Source of the DNA: a bacterium OL-1 | GTDB lineage: Bacteria > Actinomycetota > Coriobacteriia > Coriobacteriales > Atopobiaceae | NCBI GenBank assembly: GCA_000752675.2 | Contig: LM994626.1 | Location: 442,447 to 506,446, forward strand | Direction of reading: 5' to 3' | DNA: 64,000 nucleotides | In this document: piece after piece, positions 1 through 10,594 of the stretch | Layout of the letters: every line of letters begins with the position of its first letter | How positions within the stretch are numbered: position 1 is the stretch's first letter | Made by a program: the position numbers and the translations under genes | Notes under the pieces: generated by a model | What the model was told of the DNA's origin: nothing | Databases searched by the model: none | Seen by the model: the letters and a program-made list of their open reading frames with translations, nothing else

Positions 1-368
1 TCCTCGAAGACCTGCGGCGCGTAGGCGCCGTACTCGATGAGCACCGAGACGTTCACCTTGACGGCGCTCTCGGGCGTGACCTCGACCGAGACACCCTTCG
101 TGGTGTCGGAGGCGCCAAAGGCGTCCTGCACGCGGTTGAGCCAGCTGCCCTTCATGCCCACGACGCCGGGCACGTCTCGCATGGCGATGGCAACGATCTT
201 CTCGATGACGCCGTTGGAGAACGTGAGTGAGTCCTCGGAATCTGAGTCGTCTGCGATGTCGATGTCCTGGCCCTGGATGGGCTCGGGCTGGGCGGCGGGT
301 GCCGTGGTGGCAACGATGTCGGCCTCTGCCGGGGCCTCGGCCTCCCGTGTGCTGTTCTCGGTGTCCAT
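1..368 (-). CDS. Asp23/Gls24 family envelope stress response protein (partial, C-terminus beyond window)
   Basis: Only the first 122 residues are visible; the gene runs off the left edge. The first ~45 residues are acidic and Ala/Glu-rich with low complexity, then the Asp23 domain begins (LTFSNGVIEKIVAIAMRDV, then PGVVGMKG). Asp23-family proteins sit at the cytoplasmic membrane of Gram-positive bacteria and are anchored by AmaP. The start is set by AGAGGAG just upstream of the ATG. It is the last gene of an apparent amaP–DUF2273–asp23 operon, which is the usual partnership for the family and supports the call. Confidence 0.9.
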   Translation of the reverse strand, partial: MDTENSTREAEAPAEADIVATTAPAAQPEPIQGQDIDIADDSDSEDSLTFSNGVIEKIVAIAMRDVPGVVGMKGSWLNRVQDAFGASDTTKGVSVEVTPESAVKVNVSVLIEYGAYAPQVFE

Positions 369-428
369 GCTCGCTCCTCTTGATGTGGGCTGATGATTGC
401 TATGTGGGGCGGTGCCGCACCGCGGCGC

Positions 429-848
429 CTAGTGCGTGTCGTGGTCCCTGAAGATCTTGCCAAGCGCGCGCAGAATCTTGGGGTCGCCGTCTGCCTGCTG
501 GCCAATGGCCACGCCAATGAGCACGAGAAGCACCAGCAGCAGCGTGCGCCAGAAGCCGATTGCCGCCATCACGATGGCAACAAGGAAGCCGCAGACGCCG
601 CCCAGAAACGCGTTCTCGTGACCGGGGAAAGTCCTGCTCACCCATGCGGAGGCCCTGTTGACCCCGTTCTGGGTGCTTTGGTCGCTCTTGGCGCTGGCCT
701 GGGCCGCACCCTCCTGCGACGTGCCTGCAGATGCTGCGTCCTGCTGCGCGCCGGGCACCCTCGAGGTCTCGCGCTGCTCGTCCTTGTGCTGCTGCGGCTC
801 CTCGGCCTCGACCTTCGCCCGCGGTGCCTTGGTGAACTCGTCGCTCAT
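429..848 (-). CDS. DUF2273-type small integral membrane protein
   Basis: 139 residues. The N-terminal ~75 residues are charged and Gln/Glu/Ala-rich (cytoplasmic, probably disordered). Two hydrophobic stretches follow in the C-terminal half (FLGGVCGFLVAIVMAAIGFW and LLLVLLVLIGVAIG), the hairpin topology of DUF2273 proteins, although this one carries an unusually long N-terminal extension. It starts 3 bases after the amaP stop with a GGAGG ribosome-binding site spanning that stop, so the two are translationally close. Its place between AmaP and Asp23 suggests a role in the same envelope-associated complex; the biochemical function is not known. Confidence 0.8.
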   Translation of the reverse strand: MSDEFTKAPRAKVEAEEPQQHKDEQRETSRVPGAQQDAASAGTSQEGAAQASAKSDQSTQNGVNRASAWVSRTFPGHENAFLGGVCGFLVAIVMAAIGFWRTLLLVLLVLIGVAIGQQADGDPKILRALGKIFRDHDTH

Positions 849-850
849 AA

Positions 851-1609
851 CTAGGCCTCCCCGCTCTGATCGTGGTCCTCATCGCTCTCTGCCGAGGAGG
901 ACGTTCCGTCGTGGCCCGCGCCCATGGGAACCGTGATGGCACCATAGGACGTTGTCTGCGGCGCGGGCGACGGGGCATCCTCATAGGATGGCTCGGTTGC
1001 CTCAAGCTGGTAGCTGTCTGTCGAATAGTCCGTGGTCGAGGCGGGCGAGCTAGAGGATGTGGGCACGCTCACGTCCCCCGCCGCCGGCGCGTCAGCGGTC
1101 TCCTTGGGCTCCACAAACTCCAGGCTCACGTCCTCGAGCTTGTCGCCACAAACGGCAGTGAGGCCCCTCACCAGCTCCTCGTGGAGCTCGGTGCCCTTCT
1201 CAACCACATCCACGCTTTCATGCGGCAGAACGCGCACATGCACGCGCACATGGCCGCGCTTCTTGGCGCTTACAAAGACGCGGTCTGCCGAGCAGGTGCC
1301 ATCTGCCTCGACCGTATGCTTGGCCTGTGACGCAATGGCGTCGCGCGAGACCGAGATGGTGCCGCCGTCGACGGTAGTCACCTCGACGGTGCGCACGCGA
1401 CGCGAGAAGACCGAGCGAAAGAGCATGATGAGCAGCCCCGCCACCGTGATGAGAAGCAGCACCTCAACCGTGGTGTAGTACTCAGGCAGCGAGAAGAGCG
1501 CAGAGGCCTGGGCCGTCCAGGGGCCCAGCCACGTGAGCACAAACGCCGCCAGGCACAGAAGTCCAGACAGCGAGAAGACAAACATGCAGAAGCGCTTGAA
1601 ACCACCCAT
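851..1609 (-). CDS. amaP: AmaP-like alkaline shock response membrane anchor protein
   Basis: 252 residues from the ATG at 1609, preceded by GGGAG six bases upstream; a longer ORF start at 1672 has no such site. Two transmembrane segments lie near residues 8–28 and 44–65, the second followed by basic residues (FSRRVRTVEV). Then comes an Asp23-like cytoplasmic domain (ISVSRDAIASQAKHTVEADG, VRVHVRVLPHESV) and a Ser/Thr/Pro-rich tail of ~75 residues. AmaP anchors Asp23 at the membrane in staphylococci; here the order amaP–DUF2273–asp23 is kept. The long acidic low-complexity tail is longer than in typical AmaP. Confidence 0.82.
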   Translation of the reverse strand: MGGFKRFCMFVFSLSGLLCLAAFVLTWLGPWTAQASALFSLPEYYTTVEVLLLITVAGLLIMLFRSVFSRRVRTVEVTTVDGGTISVSRDAIASQAKHTVEADGTCSADRVFVSAKKRGHVRVHVRVLPHESVDVVEKGTELHEELVRGLTAVCGDKLEDVSLEFVEPKETADAPAAGDVSVPTSSSSPASTTDYSTDSYQLEATEPSYEDAPSPAPQTTSYGAITVPMGAGHDGTSSSAESDEDHDQSGEA

Positions 1610-1698
1610 GCGCAACTCCCCTATCGAGCGCCTTTCCGGCAGCCCAGCCGCCGGCCTGACAAAGAAGAGCATACCCCTTTGGCGGGACGCTATTTAGA

Positions 1699-1724
1699 CC
1701 GCCCCGGGGGCCAGACCGGGGCGG
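1699..1724 (-). terminator. GC-rich hairpin after rmlB
   Basis: Arms CCGCCCCGG (1699–1707) and CCGGGGCGG (1716–1724) form a 9-bp stem between the stop of rmlB and the start of amaP. On the minus strand it is followed by CTAAATA, a poor U-tract, so it is a weak candidate terminator for the rhamnose operon. Confidence 0.4.
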
Positions 1725-1746
1725 CGAGCTGGCAGTGCGGTGCGAC

Positions 1747-4261
<2,515 letters not shown>

Positions 4262-4515
4262 CTGGCAGCCCCCTCCCGCGCGCGGCGGGTGCGCCGCGCG
4301 GACAAGCGAATCCGGAATACCCTTATAAGATACGCGAGTCCCGCGCGGCTGGCGGCACCAACGAGCCAAGTCCAGACAACAGGCATGCGCGAAGGGCAAG
4401 GCCCCGGCGTTGGAGCAGGCACGCCGATAGCGCCGGGACGGCATTGATACACGTTCGTACCCGAATCTGTACCGCCCGACGCCGCGCGCCCTTGCCACCA
4501 TTCACGCGCAATGAT
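4262..4515. other. Intergenic region upstream of the rmlCD fusion
   Basis: About 250 bases lie between the convergent-side end of the dehydrogenase gene and the rmlCD start. It presumably carries the rml promoter. I see no clear repeat, hairpin terminator or small gene in it. Confidence 0.4.
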
Positions 4516-5490
4516 CTACTTGAGGACGTTTCCGTTCTCGTCGTACTTGTAGAAGCCCTCCCCCACGGCAATGCCAGTCTTGCCTGCATCCACATAGCCC
4601 TTGAGCAGCGCAACCATCTTGCCGGCCGGAGTGGCAGGGTCATCCGCGCCAGGTTCCATGGAGATGATCTTGAGCGCCAGTGGCAGACCGACCTTGTCAA
4701 TCTTGCGGAACGGGGTCTGGTCGGGACGGGCGCCGGTGTCAAGCTCCCAACACAGGTCAACCGTGGCAGGATCCGTCACACCGGACGCCACAAGGTACAT
4801 CGCCGCCTTGAACCACGGAATGAGGAGCGTGTTGAGGATATAGCCGGGCTGCTCCTTGTTGAGCTTGAGGGGGACCATGCCAATGGCATGGGAGAACCGC
4901 TCGACAAGTTCGAAGGACTCGTCGCTGGTGCGGTCGTGGCGCATGAGCTCGGTGAGGTTGTTGCGCCAAATCTGGTTGGCAAAGTGCAGCGTCATGTAGC
5001 GGTCAGGGCGACCGGTCGCATCGGCAAAGGTGCTCGGCAGGAAGGTCGACGAGTCGGTGAGGAGCAGCGTCTTCTCGGGCATGATGCCCGAGATCTTCTC
5101 GTAGAATGCGCGCTTCTGGGCAGGGTCCTCGTTAATGCATTCGATGACGACGTCCGCGTCCGAGAAGGCCTCCTCTGCGCTGGTAGTGAGGCGAATGTGC
5201 GAGAGGCGCTCCTCGGCCTGGGCCCTGAGCTGGTCAATCTGGTCGTCAGTGAGGTCCTTCTCGTCCGAGAGGCCGCGGCAGTACTCGCCGCGATCGGCCT
5301 TCCACGCGTCAAGCTCACCGAGAATCTGCTTGCGCACGGACTCCAACCGGGGCTTTGCGCGATCTATGGAACCTTCGCTGCGCAGCCACACGGTGGTCTC
5401 GAAGCCCTTGTACGCCACCATCGAGGAAATCTGGCTGCCCTCGGTGCCGCAGCCTGCGATGGTTACCTTTTTTACGTCCTTGATGTCCAT
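4516..5490 (-). CDS. 3-hydroxyacyl-CoA dehydrogenase family protein
   Basis: 324 residues. The N-terminal NAD-binding domain has VTIAGCGTEGSQIS (GxGxxG, residues ~9–22), DADVVIECINEDPAQKR and TDSSTFLPS. The segment LHFANQIWRNN corresponds to the catalytic-His region HFxNP of the family but departs from it, and the C-terminal domain has GYILNTLLIPWFKAA. These enzymes oxidise the 3-hydroxyl of acyl-CoAs with NAD; the altered HFANQIW motif leaves the substrate uncertain. The gene stands alone, with a ~140-base spacer before the pentapeptide gene that contains a 31-bp palindrome. Confidence 0.8.
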   Translation of the reverse strand: MDIKDVKKVTIAGCGTEGSQISSMVAYKGFETTVWLRSEGSIDRAKPRLESVRKQILGELDAWKADRGEYCRGLSDEKDLTDDQIDQLRAQAEERLSHIRLTTSAEEAFSDADVVIECINEDPAQKRAFYEKISGIMPEKTLLLTDSSTFLPSTFADATGRPDRYMTLHFANQIWRNNLTELMRHDRTSDESFELVERFSHAIGMVPLKLNKEQPGYILNTLLIPWFKAAMYLVASGVTDPATVDLCWELDTGARPDQTPFRKIDKVGLPLALKIISMEPGADDPATPAGKMVALLKGYVDAGKTGIAVGEGFYKYDENGNVLK

Positions 5491-5605
5491 GGTCCACGAG
5501 TCCCTTCGATGAGGTTATACGTTTAACCCACCCGTACGTTATGGCCCTGGCGAGGAAGAAAGTGAAGCGGAAATACGCAGGCGGTGAGAAGCGCCGCGCC
5601 GCCGC

Positions 5606-5636
5606 ATGAGACAAAGGGAGTTTCCCTTTGTCTCAT
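5606..5636. repeat. REP-31 palindrome, copy 1
   Basis: Arms ATGAGACAAAGGGA and TCCCTTTGTCTCAT around a 3-base centre. The stop codon of the pentapeptide gene (TGA) overlaps its end. Six copies of the same 31-bp length occur in the window. Confidence 0.9.
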
Positions 5637-6235
5637 CGCAGCTTCACGCCGAGCAAGCCCGCGAGGTCTGGCAGCTGGTCGATGCCCACGGTGGCATCGC
5701 GCAGCTCGCGAAACGTGTCGCTCATGCGGACGCCCGCGATGTTGCAGCTGGTAAGGTCCACACCCGCAAGGCGCGTCTGGAAGAGCTCCGCACGCGTGAG
5801 GTCGCAGCCCTCGAGGACCAGCCGGCTGCGCAGGCGAAGCTGCGAGAGGGACGCCTCGCGCAAGTCGCACCCAGAGAACGAGACGCGCTCGAGCTTGGAC
5901 TCTGCAAGCCCCACGTACGAGAGGTTGCACCCCGTGAAGCGCGTGCGAACTAGGACAGACTTGTGGAGGTCGGCACCAACCAGACGGCACTCGAACACCC
6001 GCGTGTCTCGCCAGAATCCGGTGTTGCCCTGAACGTTGCCCAGGTCGCAGCCCGTGAGCGTGCAACGCTCGAAGCTAGGACGCTCCAGGTGCGCAGAGGC
6101 AAGGACGCATGAGTCAAACGTGCAGTCCTCAAACTCCACGTGGCCAAGGTCCTCTCCCGAGAGGTCCTCCCCCACAAACTCGCGGCCGCGAACGTCTCCG
6201 TCACTCTGAGCTATGGCTTCGAGTATCTCGCTCAT
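5633..6235 (-). CDS. Pentapeptide-repeat protein
   Basis: 200 residues made almost wholly of A(D/N)LxX-type repeats (EDLSGEDLGHVEFEDCTFDS, LERPSFERCTLTGCDLGN, REASLSQLRLRS, LTRAELFQTRLAGVDLTSC), predicted to fold as a right-handed quadrilateral beta-helix. Cytoplasmic; no signal peptide. Pentapeptide proteins have diverse roles, including gyrase protection, and the sequence alone does not tell which. It starts 6 bases downstream of the SDR gene stop, so it is probably co-transcribed with VUT and SDR. Its TGA stop is supplied by the first bases of a REP-31 palindrome. Confidence 0.85.
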   Translation of the reverse strand: MSEILEAIAQSDGDVRGREFVGEDLSGEDLGHVEFEDCTFDSCVLASAHLERPSFERCTLTGCDLGNVQGNTGFWRDTRVFECRLVGADLHKSVLVRTRFTGCNLSYVGLAESKLERVSFSGCDLREASLSQLRLRSRLVLEGCDLTRAELFQTRLAGVDLTSCNIAGVRMSDTFRELRDATVGIDQLPDLAGLLGVKLR

Positions 6236-6241
6236 GGCGTT

Positions 6242-6976
6242 CTACTCCTCGGGCCACACGAAATCGAAGCTTCCAGCCTCGCCACCATCGATGAGGAGGT
6301 TCTGTCCAGTCATGAAGCGGTTGGTGACGGCAACGAAGTAGATCCACTCTGCAATCTCCTCCGGCGTCGCCCAGCGACGCAGCGGCGTGAGGGACATGAT
6401 GCGATCCCAGAGCACGGGGTCGTCCATTACAGGGCGGTTGAGCTCGGTCAGGACACCGCCGGGATCCACGCTGTTGCAGGTGGCCTGGGGTGCCAGGCGC
6501 TGAGCGAGGTTCTTTGCGTAGGCGAGAACCCCTCCCTTCGACGCTGCGTACTCGGGGAACTCCGCGCCGGTGTGGCCGCTCGATGAGCCCACCAGCACCA
6601 CAGCGCGGACCTGCGGCGCTGGTGTGCGGCCTCCCGGCGCAAAGGCGTAGCGCTCGCACACGTTAATGGCACCCTTGAGGTTGACGTCGATGTCCGCCCC
6701 GCTGTCCTGCACGCCCGCGTTGCTCACGATGACCTGCGGCGCAAGATCTGCCGGCAGCGCCTCTCGGTCGCGCACGTCGGCAACAACGTGCTGGTAGCGC
6801 GGATGCTCAATCGAAGCTGGAAGCACGTCGAGCCCCCACACGCGATGCCCGCGCGCAAGGAAGAGCTCCGCCGTTGCCCGGCCGATGCCGCGCGACGTGC
6901 CTGTGACCAGCACGTCCAGCGAACGTCCCCCAGCGTCAAGCGGCAATGAGGCAAAGGGAGTTTCCCCTTGCCTCAT
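6242..6976 (-). CDS. SDR family NAD(P)-dependent oxidoreductase
   Basis: 244 residues as read from ATG 6976. Classical short-chain dehydrogenase: cofactor motif VLVTGTSRGIGRATAE, IVSNAGVQDSG (NAG motif), catalytic VGSSSGHTG Ser and YAASKGG (YxxxK), and a C-terminal TGQNLLIDGG. The substrate is unknown. The ATG forms an ATGA overlap with the stop of the upstream transporter gene, but that ATG and the first ten codons lie entirely inside a REP-31 palindrome. An alternative is TTG at 6946 or an internal start, which would remove the repeat-encoded MRQGETPFAS leader. Confidence 0.88.
   Translation of the reverse strand: MRQGETPFASLPLDAGGRSLDVLVTGTSRGIGRATAELFLARGHRVWGLDVLPASIEHPRYQHVVADVRDREALPADLAPQVIVSNAGVQDSGADIDVNLKGAINVCERYAFAPGGRTPAPQVRAVVLVGSSSGHTGAEFPEYAASKGGVLAYAKNLAQRLAPQATCNSVDPGGVLTELNRPVMDDPVLWDRIMSLTPLRRWATPEEIAEWIYFVAVTNRFMTGQNLLIDGGEAGSFDFVWPEE
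6946..6976. repeat. REP-31 palindrome, copy 2 (diverged)
   Basis: Arms ATGAGGCAAAGGGA and TCCCCTTGCCTCAT. It supplies both the TGA stop of the VUT transporter gene and the ATG annotated for the SDR gene. Confidence 0.88.
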
Positions 6977-7704
6977 CTCGTTGCCTCCGCGGCATGCAGG
7001 CGCAGGTAGTTCTCGCCCACGCCGTCGCGCTCCCAGCTACGTACCACGCGGAAGCCCACCGGCGAGAGGAACACCTCGCACGCAAGCTCGACCAGCGCGC
7101 CCGTGAGCGAGCACATGACCACCTGCGCCCAGGTCCAGCCAAAGAAGGTGTGGCTCACGATTGTCGCGAAGACAAAGTTGTCCACAAACTGGCCCACCAT
7201 CGTGCTCACGTAGGAGCGCAGCGCGAAGGTCCCAAAGGTGTTCTTCTTGAGCCTGCGGCCAATACCCTCGTTGAGCAGCGAGTTCACGACAGACGAGCAG
7301 AGCATGGAGACGGTCGAGCCAAACACCACGTACCAGGTGCCGCCAAACGTGGCATTGAGCGCTGCGTTTACCTGCAGGCTTTCCGTGTCGTAGTAGGCAC
7401 CCCACATACCGGGCGTGAGACTCATGAGCCAGAAGAGCAGGCAAACGGCGAGATTGATGGCCTCGGCGAGAATGCTCACCTTAATGGAAGCGTTGGCTCC
7501 GAAACGCTTGCAGATCATGTCCATGCAGAGGAAGCTCACCCAGCTCACGGTGATGCCGCAGTCCAACGCCAGCCATGGAAGCGACACCAGCTCCTTGTTC
7601 GCGAGGAGGTTCATCACGATGACGCTCACCACAAAGAGCGTGACGGTGGTGCTGGGGATGTTTCTGAGGAGGACCTTGTAGTCCTCAAGGGTTCGCTTGA
7701 GCAT
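6973..7704 (-). CDS. VUT family (YhhQ-type) queuosine precursor transporter
   Basis: 243 residues, strongly hydrophobic, with about six or seven membrane spans (for example TTVTLFVVSVIVMNLLANKE, AINLAVCLLFWLMSL, WYVVFGSTVSMLCSSVVNSL, FVFATIVSHTFFGWTW). The family hallmark ANKELV, the DCGITVSWVSFL segment and the FVDNFVFATI region match VUT/YhhQ proteins, which import queuosine precursors (preQ0/preQ1 or queuine) for tRNA modification. Start ATG 7704 follows GGGAGG. A ~180-base leader with several hairpins precedes it. Translationally coupled to the SDR gene through ATGA. Confidence 0.88.
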   Translation of the reverse strand: MLKRTLEDYKVLLRNIPSTTVTLFVVSVIVMNLLANKELVSLPWLALDCGITVSWVSFLCMDMICKRFGANASIKVSILAEAINLAVCLLFWLMSLTPGMWGAYYDTESLQVNAALNATFGGTWYVVFGSTVSMLCSSVVNSLLNEGIGRRLKKNTFGTFALRSYVSTMVGQFVDNFVFATIVSHTFFGWTWAQVVMCSLTGALVELACEVFLSPVGFRVVRSWERDGVGENYLRLHAAEATR

Positions 7705-7759
7705 GCGCTGCCTCCCGGTTTTGGATTAGCAAGCAGGTTTTACCTGGGACTGCTTGGAG

Positions 7760-7775
7760 GGCCGCCCGTGCGGCC
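7760..7775. other. GGCCGC/GCGGCC hairpin in the VUT leader
   Basis: Perfect 6-bp arms with a 4-base loop, 56 bases before the VUT start. Next to it are pairable segments AAGCAG/CTGCTT and CCCAGG/CCGGGAGG, the last covering the ribosome-binding site. I could not fit a known preQ1 riboswitch consensus. Confidence 0.35.
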
Positions 7776-7848
7776 GCAGAACATAGTAACGCAGGAACCG
7801 TAGTTGCCGCTTGGTGAAAATCGAATCACCTTCTCGGGAACCGAAAGC

Positions 7849-7875
7849 GCGGGCGCCATCGCGCGAGGCGCCCGC
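7849..7875 (-). terminator. Hairpin after the XRE regulator gene
   Basis: Arms GCGGGCGCC (7849–7857) and GGCGCCCGC (7867–7875) form a perfect 9-bp stem 12 bases downstream of the regulator stop, followed on the minus strand by GCTTTCGG. The short T run makes it a moderate terminator candidate. Confidence 0.5.
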
Positions 7876-7886
7876 GTACGGATTCG

Positions 7887-8408
7887 CTACCTCTCGAGAG
7901 GCCCATACGAGCCCGTCAGGCGCTTTCGACGTCGCAGCTGTGCGACAAAGTTCGCTAGAACCACCAGCACGCCTGCCGCCGCACACGCATAGCTCACGGG
8001 CACCAGCCAGAAGTCCTCGTGTAGCATGCCGCTCGCGTCCACGTAGCTCACCGAGTTCTCGGCCACCACAGCCAGCACCGCCGCGACCACGATGAGCACC
8101 GCTCCCACAATGGACATCGCGAGGCTCATGCGCATCCACCTGCCCTCGCTGCCGTCACGGATGAGCTTGTCGGCCATGTCGTTCTGCTCGCCTGTCGTAC
8201 GTGTCATGCCTTCTCCTCCCAGGATGAGCTCGTCGAGGGAAATGTCAAACGTCCGGGATATGGCGATGACCACTTCGATGTCGGGCAGGTTGCGGCCGTT
8301 CTCCCAATTGGAGACCGCCTGCCGCGTCACCCCAAGGCGCGACGCGAACTGCTCCTGCGTTAGGCCCGCGCCGGTGCGCACGGCCTTGACCCTCTCGCCA
8401 AATTCCAT
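7887..8408 (-). CDS. XRE-family HTH regulator with C-terminal membrane segments
   Basis: 173 residues from the ATG at 8408 (GGGAGGGGA upstream). Residues 4–60 are a Cro/CI-type helix-turn-helix (RTGAGLTQEQFASRLGVTRQ, AVSNWENGRNLPDIE). Two transmembrane helices lie near 93–117 and 132–157, with a short basic tail. Membrane-tethered XRE regulators of this plan are common in Firmicutes and Coriobacteriia; the signal is unknown. It is separated from the VUT gene by a hairpin and about 180 bases, and is divergent from the DEAD-box helicase gene. Confidence 0.87.
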   Translation of the reverse strand: MEFGERVKAVRTGAGLTQEQFASRLGVTRQAVSNWENGRNLPDIEVVIAISRTFDISLDELILGGEGMTRTTGEQNDMADKLIRDGSEGRWMRMSLAMSIVGAVLIVVAAVLAVVAENSVSYVDASGMLHEDFWLVPVSYACAAAGVLVVLANFVAQLRRRKRLTGSYGPLER

Positions 8409-8629
8409 CGGTTCCCCTCCCCTCCTGGGCCCAGCATCACCCGGGCGAAGACTCCACTCAAGAAAGCATAGCTTGCATGGACAACAACGGCACGACAGCA
8501 GAACTGTCGTGCCATCTACCAGTACGTTTGTACCACGCACTGCGCCAGAAGATGGTGACTCGATGTGCACGCGGGGAATCGCGTAAGCTAGTCCCTCGCA
8601 CGTTTTCCCGTTGTTAGGAGCACCACTTC

Positions 8630-10171
8630 ATGGCCAAGCGCCGCAGCACCACTGCATCAACCACTATCACTGCCGAGAAGGACCTCCCTACCCGCTTTGA
8701 GGATCTCGGTCTCTCCAACCGCGCCCTTGCCGCCGTGAGCGACATGGGCTATGAGGCGCCCACGCCAGTCCAGGCTGCCTCGATTCCCGCAGCTCTCGCA
8801 GGTACCGACGTCATGGCAGCCGCACAGACAGGCACCGGCAAGACGGCCGCCTTCCTGCTTCCCACGCTCGACCGCCTGGGCCACGCGCGCCACGGGCAAG
8901 GGCCGCTCATGCTTGTGGTCACGCCCACGCGCGAGCTTGCCGCCCAGATCGAGGAGGTCGCAAACGCCATATGCGCACACACGGGGCACACGGCAACGGT
9001 CCTCGTGGGCGGTGTCTCCTACGAGCCGCAGCGCGCCGCACTCCGCAAGGGGTGTGACCTGGTGGTTGCCACGCCGGGGCGTCTTATCGACCTCATCAAC
9101 TCGGGCGACTGCAACCTTTCGCAGGTAGAGACCCTGGTTCTGGACGAGGCGGACCGCATGCTCGACATGGGCTTCCTGCCCGACATGCGCCGCATCGTGG
9201 CCAAGACGCCCGCCTCGCGCCAGACCTTGCTCTTCTCGGCAACGCTCTCCGACGACGTGCTGGACAACACCAAGTCGCTGGTCAACAACCCCGTACGCAT
9301 CGAGATTGCGCACAAGGGCACAGCCGCCGAGACGATTGACCAGTATGTGCTGCCCATCTCGCACGAGGCCAAGAACGACGCCCTCATAGAGATTCTGCAC
9401 CGCGAGGGCGCCGAGCGTGTGATTGTTTTTGTGCGCGGAAAGCACCGCGCCGACTCCGTTTGCCGGCGCCTTCGCAAGGCCGGCATCGAGTGCGCGCCCA
9501 TCCACAGCAACCGCAACCAGAACCAGCGTGCCAGCGCGCTGAGGCGCTTTGCCGACGGCGAGGTGGGCGTGCTGGTGGCAACCGACATCCTGGCGCGCGG
9601 CATCGACATCCCCAACGTGGCATATGTGGTCAACCTCGACGTGCCCTCGGACGCCGAGGACTACATCCACCGCATTGGCCGTACCGGTCGTGCGGGCGAG
9701 TACGGCTGGGCCCTCACCTTTGCCACGCCCGAGGAGGAGTTCGACCTTCGCGACATCGAACGGCTCATGGGCAAGAACATCCCTGTGTACCCGCGCGCGC
9801 AGGGCATCCCTCTAGGCGAGAAACCGCTGGTACTTGACCCCAATCGCACGCCAACGGACCGTCTTCCCGGCAAGAAGGAGCGCAAGAAGCTTGTGGACGA
9901 GCGCCGCGAGGAGCGCATGGCACGCACCGCAGAGATTGTGGCGAGCCGCTCCCAGCACCAGCGCAAGGCGCAGCCGCAGCGTGGGGCGAAGCCCGGTCGG
10001 CCGACCGCCGAGAGTGCCATTCCGCCCGAGAAGCCCAAGGCGGGCCGTCGTCGCGGCAAAACCGCATCCCAGCAGTGCGCCCAGGCGAAGAGACCCCAAA
10101 CCGCTGGCAGAGCGGGCAGACCACAGGGCCGACGTCACCCCGGCGACCACGGCGGCATGCCGCGCCGCTAG
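8630..10171 (+). CDS. DEAD-box RNA helicase
   Basis: 513 residues. Ordered helicase motifs: Q motif (LGLSNRALAAVSDMGYEAPT), I (AQTGTGKT), Ia (PTRELAAQ), Ib (TPGRLIDL), II (LDEADRMLD), III (FSATLS), IV (VIVFVRGKHRAD), V (ATDILARGIDIP) and VI (HRIGRTGRAG). The last ~130 residues form a basic Arg/Lys/Gln-rich tail, as in RhlE/CsdA-type proteins that unwind structured RNA during cold shock or ribosome assembly. Start ATG 8630 is preceded by AGGAG. There is no co-directional partner nearby. Confidence 0.95.
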   Translation: MAKRRSTTASTTITAEKDLPTRFEDLGLSNRALAAVSDMGYEAPTPVQAASIPAALAGTDVMAAAQTGTGKTAAFLLPTLDRLGHARHGQGPLMLVVTPTRELAAQIEEVANAICAHTGHTATVLVGGVSYEPQRAALRKGCDLVVATPGRLIDLINSGDCNLSQVETLVLDEADRMLDMGFLPDMRRIVAKTPASRQTLLFSATLSDDVLDNTKSLVNNPVRIEIAHKGTAAETIDQYVLPISHEAKNDALIEILHREGAERVIVFVRGKHRADSVCRRLRKAGIECAPIHSNRNQNQRASALRRFADGEVGVLVATDILARGIDIPNVAYVVNLDVPSDAEDYIHRIGRTGRAGEYGWALTFATPEEEFDLRDIERLMGKNIPVYPRAQGIPLGEKPLVLDPNRTPTDRLPGKKERKKLVDERREERMARTAEIVASRSQHQRKAQPQRGAKPGRPTAESAIPPEKPKAGRRRGKTASQQCAQAKRPQTAGRAGRPQGRRHPGDHGGMPRR

Positions 10172-10208
10172 GTCTCTCAGCAATGTTTGGGCTGCTGCCC
10201 TGCATCGA

Positions 10209-10436
10209 AACGCTTCTCGTTACACAAAAAATCGCTCCGTTGCGCCGAACTGCCCTTCGTTACACGCAACTTTTTGAGCTTTCAAAGTATCGACTCTTGG
10301 ATGGCACAATATGTTGTGTCATCCAATTTTTTTGCACACAACATGCATTATCTGTACTTCACCTAATGCCTAAACTACGTGTAACGAAGGGCAGTTCGGT
10401 GCACGGAACGCGAAAAATGTGCAACGAAGGCCCTTA
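10209..10436. repeat. Inverted-repeat element with AT-rich core (family CGTTACAC)
   Basis: A 22-bp perfect inverted pair (10245–10266 and 10378–10399; arm begins CCGAACTGCCCTTCGTTACA) flanks ~110 bases of AT-rich DNA with a central dyad (ATGGCACAATATGTTGTGTC). Outside each arm is a second, less exact unit (CGTTACACAAAAAA on the left, ATGTGCAACGAAGG on the right), so each side carries two tandem units pointing inward. It fills the gap between the helicase and the DUF438 gene. I see no ORF of note inside. Confidence 0.8.
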
Positions 10437-10594
10437 CGATGTAGCGTAATTATTATAGAAGTTGTGACTACAACAGTTCACGCCTCCTTACTCTCATATG
10501 CTGGCTTCGACAAACGGCGCCGGCTCGCAACGTACCTCCGCAAGCGGCACGGCACACCAGGCCCTACGGCCTGGCCAAGAGACCAGGAGCAGCC

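Noticed and set aside
6946-7803. 285-codon ORF starting in a REP-31
   Set aside because: Antisense to the VUT transporter; start created by the repeat.
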